Assembly: GCF_048553275.1 (NCBI RefSeq)
Contig: NZ_JBLZMW010000002.1
Coordinates: 372,001-436,000, forward strand
Origin: Pacificoceanicola sp048553275
GTDB lineage: Bacteria; Pseudomonadota; Alphaproteobacteria; Rhodobacterales; Rhodobacteraceae
Direction of reading: 5' to 3'
Length of the DNA stretch: 64,000 nt
In this document: in pieces, positions 18,247-26,476 of the stretch
Numbering within the stretch: the first letter of the stretch is position 1
Layout of the letters: each line of letters begins with the position of its first letter
The notes under the pieces: model-generated
The model's input: the letters and a program-made list of their open reading frames with translations, nothing else
What the model was told of the DNA's origin: nothing
Database searches by the model: none
Program-made: the position numbers and the translations under genes

Positions 18247-19059
18247 TCATCCCCGTGTGTCGGGGAAGGAAATATTGGCCACCTGCTCGGCGATCGGATC
18301 GGTCGACAGCGGGTGGCTTTCGTTTTCATAGGCGCTTTCGTCCTGCAACGGCTCCCATTGGCCGCCGCGATAGATCTCGACGGCGTCGAATTGGGCCTTG
18401 TAGCCCATCTTGTCCGATCCGGGCACCCAGTAGCCGAGATAGACGTATGGAAGGCCGGCTTCGCGCGCAATTTCGATATGATCGAGAATCATCCACGTGC
18501 CGAGCGAGGCGCTGCGCAGGGCGGGCTCATAGAAGGAATAGACCATCGAGAGCCCGTCATCGAGCATATCGGTCAGGCAAACGGCGGCGAGCGTGTCGCT
18601 TGCGCCGTCGATATATTCGATCACGCGGCTGCGGATCGGGGTTTCCTCGACCATGGCTGCGAATTCGAAGACATCCATGTCCGCCATCCCGCCATCCGCA
18701 TGCCGCGTATCGAGATAGCGGCGGAAGAGGTCATACTGCTCTTCCGTGGCCCAGGGACTCGTGGCCCGGCGCGTGAGATAGGCGTTCTTTTTCAATGTGC
18801 GGCGCTGGCTACGCGAGGGTTTGAAGCGCGACACGTCGATCCGGGCGGACAGACAGGCGGCGCAATCCGAGCAAGACGGACGATAGAGCACGTTCTGCGA
18901 GCGCCGGAAGCCCTGCTTCGACAGCGTGTCATTCAGCTTCTGGGCGTTCTCGCCTTGCAGAGCGGTAAACAATTTCCGCTCCATCCGGCCCTTGAGATAA
19001 GGGCAGGGCTGCGGAGCCGTCACGTAGAACTGCGGCGCGATTGGCAAGGAATGACGCAT
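18247..19059 (-). CDS. bpt: aspartate/glutamate leucyltransferase (Bpt, ATE family)
   Basis: This 270-residue N-end-rule aminoacyltransferase adds Leu (bacterial Bpt) to N-terminal Asp or Glu, marking proteins for ClpS-ClpAP. The N-terminal half shows the Cys-rich motif CSDCAACLSARID and CPYL, which form the ATE metal or cofactor site; the C-terminal GNAT-like half has VYLGYWVPGSDKMGYKAQF. The start chosen, MRHSLPIAPQFYV, matches how I recall Rhodobacter homologues beginning; a TTG ten codons upstream is possible. It stands alone, between the small ORF and the RDD gene terminator. Confidence 0.93.
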   Translation of the reverse strand: MRHSLPIAPQFYVTAPQPCPYLKGRMERKLFTALQGENAQKLNDTLSKQGFRRSQNVLYRPSCSDCAACLSARIDVSRFKPSRSQRRTLKKNAYLTRRATSPWATEEQYDLFRRYLDTRHADGGMADMDVFEFAAMVEETPIRSRVIEYIDGASDTLAAVCLTDMLDDGLSMVYSFYEPALRSASLGTWMILDHIEIAREAGLPYVYLGYWVPGSDKMGYKAQFDAVEIYRGGQWEPLQDESAYENESHPLSTDPIAEQVANISFPDTRG

Positions 19060-19135
19060 GAATAGAACAAGACTCGTTGTTTGATCCAAACGGTAGCAAG
19101 GAAAAAATTCTACGCCAACCCCCCTGACAACAGGT

Positions 19136-19160
19136 AAACCCCGCCGAGGCGGGGTTTTTG
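19136..19160 (-). terminator. terminator between the RDD and bpt genes
   Basis: ACCCCGCC/GGCGGGGT stem with a 2-base spacing. It has T5 on the plus side and a shorter T-run on the minus side. It is positioned to end the minus-strand RDD transcript before bpt. Confidence 0.6.
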
Positions 19161-19196
19161 TTAGCGTTTGGTTAACCTTCGGCCGAGATCCGCGTA

Positions 19197-19643
19197 TCAG
19201 GCGCGGCGGTTGAGGGCGACGCTGTTCATGACCAGATCGGTCAGACCCTGGCCGCGTTCGGTGGCGAACATCATGACAACCGAGATCAACTGTAGCGGGA
19301 AAACCGCGAGGGAGATTGTATAGCCAAGCGTGTGCAGGAAGGCCTGGCTCAAATCAAATCGGTGGCCGCGCGCGTCGCGGAACTCGATTGCCATCATGCG
19401 CATGCCCCAGGTCGCCGAGCCACCGGCGATGGTGGCCACGCGGTAGAGAAAACTGACGATGGCAAAGAGCGGCGCGAGGAAGAATGCCGCCAGGCCAACG
19501 GTGAAAATGAGGATTGGCAGCATGAAAATGCAGACGATGATGAAGTCGATCACCCAGGCCAGGCCGCGCTTGATCGCGACGCCTTCATAGAAAGCGGATT
19601 GGTGCTGGGGGTCCGGCAGGTGGGTGTAGGTGTCGCTGTACAT
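19197..19643 (-). CDS. RDD family membrane protein
   Basis: A 148-residue inner-membrane protein with the RDD pattern: the Arg in IKRGLAWVIDF (first membrane helix, Asp inside) and a conserved GGSATWGMRMMAIEFRD loop. Two to three helices follow (ILIFTVGLAAFFLAPLFAI, LGYTISLAVFPLQLISVVMMF). The family's transport function is poorly defined, with Na+/H+ antiport reported for some members. It lies 63 bases downstream of the DUF2852 gene in the same direction, with a strong hairpin between them. Confidence 0.88.
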   Translation of the reverse strand: MYSDTYTHLPDPQHQSAFYEGVAIKRGLAWVIDFIIVCIFMLPILIFTVGLAAFFLAPLFAIVSFLYRVATIAGGSATWGMRMMAIEFRDARGHRFDLSQAFLHTLGYTISLAVFPLQLISVVMMFATERGQGLTDLVMNSVALNRRA

Positions 19644-19668
19644 GGTGTCCCTGAGTGTAAGGTGTAAA

Positions 19669-19690
19669 GCGGCCCCGGGGAAGGGGCCGC
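19669..19690 (-). terminator. hairpin between the DUF2852 and RDD genes
   Basis: GCGGCCCC pairs perfectly with GGGGCCGC over a 6-base loop; only TTT follows on the minus strand. It could be a partial terminator or an mRNA stabiliser between the two genes. Confidence 0.6.
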
Positions 19691-19706
19691 GTTGGAATGG
19701 CGCCGA

Positions 19707-20141
19707 TCAGGCGTCTTCGGAGGTTTTCGCCTGCTCGGCCGCGCGCTTTTCGCGGTCGTCCATGAACTGGTCGAACTCGGCCTTGTCCTTGGCATCGCGC
19801 AGGCGCTGGAGGAAGGCTTCAAAGGCGTCCTGCTCGTCGAGAAGACGGCGGAGCGTTTCTTCCTTGTAGGCGTCGAATGCGTTGTTTCCGCTCGATTTCA
19901 TCGCGCCGAATGCAGACCGGCGGTGGCTGCGGGTGCCGGTGTTGCGGCAGGACTTGCTGAACATGCGTTTGCTCCAGATCATATAGGCCAGAAGGGCGAG
20001 GCCGACGGGCCAGAAGAAGATAAATCCGAGAACCATGGCTGCGATCCACGCGCCTTTTCCGCGCTGATCAAGCCAGGCCTCAGTCCGCGAGAGCCAGCCG
20101 GATGCGGCGGGAACGTCTGCGGTATAGGTGGCGGTGGTCAT
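19707..20141 (-). CDS. DUF2852 domain protein
   Basis: A 144-residue protein with one membrane helix (residues 32-54, WIAAMVLGFIFFWPVGLALLAYMIW), a basic region after it (SKRMFSKSCRNTGTRSHRR) and a C-terminal coiled-coil-like half rich in Glu, Asp and Lys (YKEETLRRLLDEQDAFEAFL). This layout is the DUF2852 family of alphaproteobacteria; its function is unknown. Two AATGT-N5-ACATT palindromes lie just upstream (20171-20244), suggesting a dedicated regulator. Confidence 0.88.
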   Translation of the reverse strand: MTTATYTADVPAASGWLSRTEAWLDQRGKGAWIAAMVLGFIFFWPVGLALLAYMIWSKRMFSKSCRNTGTRSHRRSAFGAMKSSGNNAFDAYKEETLRRLLDEQDAFEAFLQRLRDAKDKAEFDQFMDDREKRAAEQAKTSEDA

Positions 20142-20170
20142 GTCTCTCTCCGTTTCGGGTTGTGTATGTG

Positions 20171-20244
20171 AATGTCTTTCACATTACATCAGATCGGGAT
20201 TGCACGCCGGGCTTTCAAGGCTTGATGTGAATGTTTTTTACATT
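20171..20244. promoter_or_regulatory. two AATGT-N5-ACATT operators upstream of the DUF2852 gene
   Basis: AATGTCTTTCACATT at 20171-20185 and AATGTTTTTTACATT at 20230-20244 are near-identical palindromes, each preceded by TGTG, with centres 59 bp apart. The first is 30 bases upstream of the DUF2852 start. The spacing and repetition suggest paired binding by a dimeric regulator. I do not recognise the motif. Confidence 0.6.
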
Positions 20245-20538
20245 TGTTAGAAAACGCCAGTGCCGTCAGACGTTTACTTCCGTGCCGCGGGAGATGCCGC
20301 CCCGGCGGCGGCGCTGATTGCACCGGTCAGCGTTTGTGCGGGCGCCACAGGCCGCGCACAGATCAAAACGTGGGGCTCAGGACGCAGCACCGGGTCACGG
20401 ATATCCAAGAACACAGGGCACACTGCGCCGTCCGGCGGCTGGGCTTGGTCGAGCCGGGGAGTTGGATATTGTTACAGAGAAGAAGCAGCCGGAACGGGAC
20501 CGATCCGTTGGTTCGGGCATTCTTGCCCGTATTACAGG
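20245..20538. other. intergenic stretch, nothing recognised
   Basis: About 290 bases lie between the tandem operators and the end of the ybaK-type gene. Short ORFs here lack ribosome sites and family resemblance, and no strong hairpin with a T-run was seen. Confidence 0.5.
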
Positions 20539-21006
20539 TTATTCGGTGAAATCGGCGATCATGGCGCCGGTCAGTCCGGGCAACTGGGCGGGATCGAGCG
20601 GGAAGACGTGGCGCGGGGTGCCCGCCGCGGCCCAGACCACGTCGAAATCCAGCAGGCGCGGGTCGAGCCAGGCGCGGATCGGATTCATATGGCCGAGCGG
20701 GGAGACGCCGCCGATGGCGAAGCCGGTCTGGCTGCGGATCAGGGCGGCGTCGGCCTTGCCCAGAGGCTCGCCCGCGAGGGCGGTGGCCTTGGTTGCGCTG
20801 ACCTTGTTGCCGCCGGCGGTGAGAAAGAGCACCGCGTCGCCGGTGGCTTCGGCCCGGAAGATGATGGACTTGGCGATCTGATCCACGGCGCAGCCGACGC
20901 TGTCCGCGGCCTCCTGAGCGGTGCGGGCCTGACCGACCTCGCGGATACCATCTTCGAGACCGGCGGCTTCGATGGCACGGCGCACGCGGGCAAGACTTTT
21001 GCTCAT
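20539..21006 (-). CDS. YbaK/EbsC-family aminoacyl-tRNA deacylase-like protein
   Basis: A 155-residue single-domain protein of the YbaK/ProX editing family, which hydrolyses mischarged tRNAs such as Cys-tRNA(Pro). Diagnostic blocks are IAKSIIFRA, the GNKVSATKATAL lysine region, and TGFAIGGVSPLGH with the conserved GG.SP.G. The ATG at 21006 follows AGGAG. It diverges from glnE by 99 bases. The exact tRNA specificity (YbaK or prolyl-editing type) is not fixed. Confidence 0.9.
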   Translation of the reverse strand: MSKSLARVRRAIEAAGLEDGIREVGQARTAQEAADSVGCAVDQIAKSIIFRAEATGDAVLFLTAGGNKVSATKATALAGEPLGKADAALIRSQTGFAIGGVSPLGHMNPIRAWLDPRLLDFDVVWAAAGTPRHVFPLDPAQLPGLTGAMIADFTE

Positions 21007-21105
21007 GGTGGGATCTCCTGATCGTAACTGGCCAAACCCTGCGGTCTGCGTGTGAAGGGTGCAAGGGGTGTTGCCCTTTTCCCTCCGGCATGGCCATCTG
21101 CGGGC

Positions 21106-23883
21106 ATGACCCTGACTTCGCACATCACGCGCATGCCGCGCCCGTTTGAGACCGACCGCGCCGCCGAGGCGCGCGCTGCCTGTGGCTGGGCCGATGGCCC
21201 GCTTGCCGATCTGATCGGGGGTGTTGGGGGCACTGCGCCCTATCTCAAGGGATTGATCGAGCGAGAGGGAGCTTGGCTCGAAGGTGCGGTCGAGGACCCG
21301 GGCGCGGCGGTGCGGACCCTGCGCGCGGAAATGCTGGCGTTGCCGTTCGATGCGGTGAGCGGCGGGCTGCGACAGGCCAAGCGGCGGCTGGCGCTGATCA
21401 GCGCGCTGTGCGATCTGGCCGGGGCCTGGACGCTGGAGGAGGTCACCGGCGCGCTCACCGATTTTGCCGATACCGCCGTGCAGGTGGCGTTACGCGCGGC
21501 GATTGCTCATGAAATCAAGCGTAGCAAGCTGCCCGGGGCGACGGACGGCGATCTGGAGACCGCAGGCGGTATGGTGGCGCTCGCCATGGGCAAGATGGGC
21601 GCGGGCGAGCTGAATTACAGCTCGGACATCGACCTGATCTGCCTGTTTGACGAGACGCGCTATGACCCGGGAGACTATCATGAGGCGCGTGCCAGTCTTG
21701 TCCGGGCGACGCGGAAGATGGCCCAGACCCTGAGCGAGCAGACCGGCGAGGGCTATGTGCTGCGCACCGATCTGCGGCTGCGGCCCGATCCCGCCGTTAC
21801 GCCGGTCTGCATGGCAATGGAAGCGGCCGAGCGGTATTACGAGAGCCTTGGGCGGACGTGGGAGCGCGCCGCCTATATCAAGGCGCGGCCTGCTGCGGGG
21901 GATCTGGAGGCCGGGTCGCGGTTCTTGCAGATGCTGACGCCGTTCGTCTGGCGCAAGCATCTGGACTTCGCCGCCATCCAGGACGCCCATGACATGCGAC
22001 TGCGTATTCGCGAGCACAAGGGGCTGGGTGGGCCGATCACCCTGCCGGGGCACAACATGAAGCTCGGGCGCGGCGGTATTCGCGAAATCGAGTTCTTTAC
22101 CCAGACCCGGCAGCTTATCGCCGGGGGGCGCGATCCGGATCTGCGGGCACGGGGCACGGTGCCGGGGCTGCGGGCGCTGGCGTCCAAGGGATGGATCCCG
22201 GAGGAGGTGGCGGAGACGCTGGCCGAACATTACCGCTTTCACCGCGAGGTCGAGCACCGGGTGCAGATGCTGCGCGACGCGCAGACCCATGATCTGCCGC
22301 AATCGCCCGCGGGCTTCGAACGGCTGGCCTGTCTGATGGGGCGCGATCTGGGGGATCTGGAGCGCGATCTGACCGAGCGGCTGACAGAGGTGCACAGCCT
22401 GACCGAGAGCTTCTTTGCCCCCGACGAAAGTGGCGGCGAGGAGGATGAGCCGAAGCTCGCCGAGAGCGAGATCGTCAAGCGTTGGCCGACCTACCCGGCG
22501 CTCCGCTCGGAGCGGGCCGTGACGATTTTCCGGCGGCTGCGTCCGGACATCCTGCGGCGGCTCGCTCAAACCGCCAAACCGGACGAGGCGCTTGTGGCGT
22601 TTGACGGGTTCTTGTCGGGATTGCCGGCGGGGGTGCAGCTGTTTTCGCTGTTCGAGGCCAATCCGCAACTGGTCGACCTGCTGATCGACATTGTCGGCAC
22701 CTCGCCGGATCTGGCGCGGCATCTGGCGCGCAATTCGGGGGTGTTCGATGCGGTGATCGGGGGCGGGTTCTTTGCGCCCTGGCCGGGATTGGCGGCGCTG
22801 CGGGCGGAGCTGGCGGATATGCTGGCGCGCGAGGACGATTACGAGCGGTGTCTGGATCTGGCGCGGCGCTGGGGCAAGGAATGGCATTTCTGCGTCGGAG
22901 TGCATTTGCTGCGCGGGTTGATGGAGCCGGAGGAGGCGGGGCAGGCCTATGCGCATCTGGCCGAGGCGACGCTTTCGGCGCTGTTGCCGGTGGTTCAGGC
23001 GGAATTCGCGCGCAAGCATGGCGCCGCGCCTGGGCGCGGGGCGGTGGTGCTTGGTATGGGCAGCCTTGGCTCGGCGCGGCTGCATGCGCGCTCCGATCTC
23101 GATGTGATCGTGATATATGATCCCGATGGAGTCGAGGAGTCGGAGGGACGCAGGCCGCTGCCGTCGCGGACCTATTACGCGCGGCTCACGCAGGCGTTGA
23201 TCACCGCCATGACGGCACCGATGGCGGAGGGCAAGCTCTACGAGGTGGATATGCGCCTGCGCCCATCGGGGAATCAGGGGCCGGTGGCGACATCCTTTTC
23301 GGCCTTCCGGCAGTATCAGGACGGCGAGGCGTGGACCTGGGAGCATTTGGCTTTGACGCGGGCGCGGGTGGTCGCAGGCCCCGAGGCGCTGGCGGCGGAT
23401 GTGGAGGCGTTTCGTCTGGAGTTGTTGGGGCGGGCTCGGGAGCCCGGTCCCGTCCTCCAGGCGCTGGCCGTGATGCGGGCGCGGATCCGGGCGGCCAAGG
23501 GGACGGGCGGCCCGTGGGAGGCCAAGCTTGGCCCGGGCCGCATGCAGGACATAGAATTGGTGGCGCAGGCGGCGTCGCTGATCGCGGGCAAGCCGGTGCG
23601 GCAGGTGCCGCGCGCCTTGTTGCTGGCGGATTGGCTCGGTGCTGAGGGTCAGCAGGCGCTGCGCCATGCGTACGGGCTGGCCTGGGCGATCCAGATCGGC
23701 GCAAGGCTGGTCAGTGAAAAGCCTTTGGAGCCGGAGGAGCTTGGCACCGGGGGCTGCGCTTTCCTGACACGGTTGACGGGATATAAGGATATGACGGCTT
23801 TGCAGGCGGCGTTTGCCGAGGCCTGCGCGGCAGCGGCGGCTCATATTGATGCGGTCTTGCCTGATGTGGAGAGCGAAGAATGA
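21106..23883 (+). CDS. glnE: glutamine synthetase adenylyltransferase/adenylyl-removing enzyme
   Basis: This bifunctional enzyme adenylylates and de-adenylylates glutamine synthetase in response to PII. It is 925 residues from the chosen ATG. Both nucleotidyltransferase domains are intact: the N-terminal removing domain has GKMGAGELNYSSDIDL near residue 160, and the C-terminal adding domain has GMGSLGSARLHARSDLDV near 648, each with its paired Asp residues. LRLRPDP and MRLRPSGNQGP follow in the respective domains. The exact start is uncertain among several ATGs. Its stop overlaps the start of the next gene (ATGA). Confidence 0.94.
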   Translation: MTLTSHITRMPRPFETDRAAEARAACGWADGPLADLIGGVGGTAPYLKGLIEREGAWLEGAVEDPGAAVRTLRAEMLALPFDAVSGGLRQAKRRLALISALCDLAGAWTLEEVTGALTDFADTAVQVALRAAIAHEIKRSKLPGATDGDLETAGGMVALAMGKMGAGELNYSSDIDLICLFDETRYDPGDYHEARASLVRATRKMAQTLSEQTGEGYVLRTDLRLRPDPAVTPVCMAMEAAERYYESLGRTWERAAYIKARPAAGDLEAGSRFLQMLTPFVWRKHLDFAAIQDAHDMRLRIREHKGLGGPITLPGHNMKLGRGGIREIEFFTQTRQLIAGGRDPDLRARGTVPGLRALASKGWIPEEVAETLAEHYRFHREVEHRVQMLRDAQTHDLPQSPAGFERLACLMGRDLGDLERDLTERLTEVHSLTESFFAPDESGGEEDEPKLAESEIVKRWPTYPALRSERAVTIFRRLRPDILRRLAQTAKPDEALVAFDGFLSGLPAGVQLFSLFEANPQLVDLLIDIVGTSPDLARHLARNSGVFDAVIGGGFFAPWPGLAALRAELADMLAREDDYERCLDLARRWGKEWHFCVGVHLLRGLMEPEEAGQAYAHLAEATLSALLPVVQAEFARKHGAAPGRGAVVLGMGSLGSARLHARSDLDVIVIYDPDGVEESEGRRPLPSRTYYARLTQALITAMTAPMAEGKLYEVDMRLRPSGNQGPVATSFSAFRQYQDGEAWTWEHLALTRARVVAGPEALAADVEAFRLELLGRAREPGPVLQALAVMRARIRAAKGTGGPWEAKLGPGRMQDIELVAQAASLIAGKPVRQVPRALLLADWLGAEGQQALRHAYGLAWAIQIGARLVSEKPLEPEELGTGGCAFLTRLTGYKDMTALQAAFAEACAAAAAHIDAVLPDVESEE

Positions 23884-24149
23884 AGGGTGATGCACTGGAC
23901 CCCAAGGGGCTGATAACGGAGGCTTACCGGATCGAGGGGATCACGGTCTCCGAATGTCGGTCGATCTTTCTCGACTGGGCCTTGTCGGTGCCGGTGGATG
24001 TGGACACCGGGGCCCTGATCGGTACGCTTCTGGCGCGGTTTGAGCCGGAGGCGCCAGAGCATCCGATGACCGGCGTTCTGCGCGAGGGCCTGGACAAGAT
24101 GACAACGCCGCGCCGCCGGGGCGGATATCGCGCGCGCGATCGCGGCTGA
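23880..24149 (+). CDS. conserved hypothetical protein following glnE
   Basis: An 89-residue soluble protein whose ATG overlaps the glnE stop, indicating translational coupling. The sequence ITEAYRIEGITVSECRSIFLDWAL followed by a short acidic helix and a basic tail (PRRRGGYRARDRG) looks like a small helical protein. I recall similar small ORFs after glnE in Rhodobacterales, but no function. The coupling suggests a link to nitrogen control, which is inference only. Confidence 0.75.
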   Translation: MKGDALDPKGLITEAYRIEGITVSECRSIFLDWALSVPVDVDTGALIGTLLARFEPEAPEHPMTGVLREGLDKMTTPRRRGGYRARDRG

Positions 24150-24176
24150 ACCCGCTGGCCTTTCTGTGTCGGCAGA

Positions 24177-24200
24177 AGGCGCGCCCGGAGGCGCGGCTTT
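24177..24200. terminator. possible terminator between convergent genes
   Basis: An imperfect GC-rich inverted repeat (AAGGCGCG with CGCGGCTT) fills much of the 55-base gap between the glnE operon and the convergent glycosyltransferase gene. No long T-run. Confidence 0.4.
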
Positions 24201-24204
24201 GGTG

Positions 24205-26451
24205 TCAGGAGAGGTTTTCCAGAGCGTCCAGAAGCGCCGGCCAGATTTCGGTCTGGCTGGGGCGGGTGCTTTCAGCGGTCCAGTGGCTCGGGAGGATCTT
24301 GTAGCGCACCGGATTGTGCATGGCGACCACGCGGGCCAGCCGGTCGTTTTCAATGATGGTCAGCGGAAACTCCGCGCGGGACACATCCGTCTGAACCAGA
24401 TAATGCGCCACCGCGCGGGTCAGTACGCCGGGGCCGGTCTTGCCCCATGCAAGCTCGGCGGTGCGGTCCAGCAGCGCCTGTTTCACCATCTTGGCAGCGA
24501 GGATCACCGCCGGATGTCCCGGCGGCGCGGCGATGAAATTATTGCCCAAGGCCCCGCCGAGCGCCTCTCGGTAGATCACCAGACCGGCGGTTTCCTCCAG
24601 CAGACCGCCCAGATCGCCATGCAGCCGGTCGTCGGCATCGGCCCAGACCCCGCCGAATTTGGCCAGCAGGCAAAGCCGCAAAAGGTCGGATTCCTCCGCC
24701 GGATTGCGCGCCATTTCCAGCGCCCGGACCCAGCGCGGACCCAAGCTCTCGCGCAGGAAGGCCACCGCCTGCGCGCGGGTCCAGAGTTCGTGGCTGAATC
24801 CCTCTGCTCCGGCCCAGCTCTGTGTCATGCGCTGGACGATCTCTGGCGGCTCCGGTTTGTCCCAATACTGGAAGATGCGCCGGGGAACTGCCTCTCCGGC
24901 CTGTGCCATGGGCGGCGTCTGTGCGCGCCATGCGTCGATCAGCCGGATCGCGGCAACGACGGAGCCGGGACGCGCCTGTCGCCAGTCCTCAAGCGTGTCA
25001 AACCCGCCGCGCGCGCTGTAATCGCGGTGTTCGAGCTGCAGCTCCAGAGACATGGTCCCGGCAAGGCCGCTGCGGTGCAGCAATTTGCCGGTCTCGCCCA
25101 GCGGGTTCCCGATGGCGGCGTAGATCTCGTCCAGCCGGGCAATGTCCGCCAGACCATAGATCAGCTTGGCCATGATGACGCGATGCGGCAGGGTCAATTG
25201 CCCGAGGCGGCGCAGGTCGGCGTAATGCTCCATGGCACCGGGCAGATCGTTGCGCATCCCCGCCAGCCGCATGCGGTGCCCGGCGATCTCGCCTGGGGCG
25301 AGGCTGTCCTTGCCGCTCTCGATGGCGGCCTCGGCCACTTCCAATTGTCCGAGTTTCATCGCCCAGATGATCCGGTAGCTGCAAAGCCCGCGCGCCTTCG
25401 GCCACCGTCGGGCACAGGCCGCGAGATAGCGCAGAGCGAGCGCATAGCGCCCCTGACCGATCAGCGCGGTGGCCTGCATCTGGGCTACATGCGGCGGTTT
25501 GGCCGGGGCGCGAAGCGGGCGCAGCAGGGCGACAGCGGTGTCAAACGCCATCAGCGCGATGGCGACCTGAGCCGAGAGTTCGGTGTATACCCGATCCGGC
25601 ACACGGCCTTTCAGCGCTGCGGTGATCCGGTTCAGGGTCTCGGCGTCGGCAGAGACCATTTGCGTCGTAAAGACGTGGCGCAGCAACTCCGTGTCCGTCG
25701 GGGCCGCGCGGGCCAGCCGCTGCAGGACGGCTTCTTCCGCGTCTTGCTGACCAAGCTGGCGATGGATGCGCGCAAGGGGCAGCGCCACGGCCCGCACCGC
25801 GTCGGCTGTGTCCGCGCTGTCCAGCAGCAGGGACAGCCCGGAGACTGCCTCCCCCGGTGGGCAGCGGCCGGTCAGCAGCGCAATAAAGTCGGCGCGCAGG
25901 TCGGCATGCGCCGGATTGGCGTCCAATGCGCGATGATAGAGCGGCATGGCAAGAGCGACGCCGCCGGGCAGGGAAGTCAGCGCCCTGAGCGGCGGGGCCG
26001 GATCGAAGCGCATCGGCGGGTGATCGAGACAGGCGGCAAGTGCCTGCGCCAGCGCGTTGGGCTGCCCCAGCCGCTCGCGGAGGATCACGTCAAGGGCCAG
26101 AAAAGGCTTGTGACGCGTCGCCTCGCCGCGCCCGCGCCCGGCGTCGAGCGTTTCGGCTGCTTCGGTCAGGCGGTTTTGCTCAAGCAGCAGCTCGGCCAGC
26201 CTGAACATCGGCCAGAAGTTGCCACGGTTGCGCGCGGCGGTGATGCGCAGCTGGCGCTCGGCCTCGGCGATCCTGCCGTCTCGGCGGTGCAGTTCGGCCT
26301 GCAACAGCTGGATCTTGACCGGGATCACGTCGTTCAGCGCAGCCTCGATGGCCCAGCGGGCGGCGGTCAGGTCGCCTTGATCCAAAGCCAGATCGGCGGC
26401 GTCGGCATGGCTTTGCCAAGAGGGCGTCGGGGGCGGGGTGGTGTCTGTCAT
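24205..26451 (-). CDS. TPR-containing glycosyltransferase (GT32/capsular-type)
   Basis: A 748-residue protein. The first 480 residues are helical repeats of TPR character (AEAERQLRITAARNRGNFWP, LARIHRQLGQQDAEEAVLQR). The C-terminal 250 residues are a DXD glycosyltransferase of the GT32/capsular polysaccharide type: start at PRRIFQYWDKPEPPEIVQRM, then EESDLLRLCLLAKFGGVWAD and DADD as the metal-binding acidic motif. No signal peptide, so it probably works at the cytoplasmic face on surface glycans. It lies 25 bases after the TPR-sulfotransferase gene in one operon. Acceptor and sugar donor are unknown. Confidence 0.82.
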   Translation of the reverse strand: MTDTTPPPTPSWQSHADAADLALDQGDLTAARWAIEAALNDVIPVKIQLLQAELHRRDGRIAEAERQLRITAARNRGNFWPMFRLAELLLEQNRLTEAAETLDAGRGRGEATRHKPFLALDVILRERLGQPNALAQALAACLDHPPMRFDPAPPLRALTSLPGGVALAMPLYHRALDANPAHADLRADFIALLTGRCPPGEAVSGLSLLLDSADTADAVRAVALPLARIHRQLGQQDAEEAVLQRLARAAPTDTELLRHVFTTQMVSADAETLNRITAALKGRVPDRVYTELSAQVAIALMAFDTAVALLRPLRAPAKPPHVAQMQATALIGQGRYALALRYLAACARRWPKARGLCSYRIIWAMKLGQLEVAEAAIESGKDSLAPGEIAGHRMRLAGMRNDLPGAMEHYADLRRLGQLTLPHRVIMAKLIYGLADIARLDEIYAAIGNPLGETGKLLHRSGLAGTMSLELQLEHRDYSARGGFDTLEDWRQARPGSVVAAIRLIDAWRAQTPPMAQAGEAVPRRIFQYWDKPEPPEIVQRMTQSWAGAEGFSHELWTRAQAVAFLRESLGPRWVRALEMARNPAEESDLLRLCLLAKFGGVWADADDRLHGDLGGLLEETAGLVIYREALGGALGNNFIAAPPGHPAVILAAKMVKQALLDRTAELAWGKTGPGVLTRAVAHYLVQTDVSRAEFPLTIIENDRLARVVAMHNPVRYKILPSHWTAESTRPSQTEIWPALLDALENLS

Positions 26452-26476
26452 GGGGGTGTCCGGCTCCGGTCCGGCC

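Noticed and set aside
21490..23895. Minus-strand open frame of about 800 codons opposite glnE
   Set aside because: Low-complexity Arg/Gln/His-rich translation without domain pattern, opposite a gene with two intact catalytic motifs.
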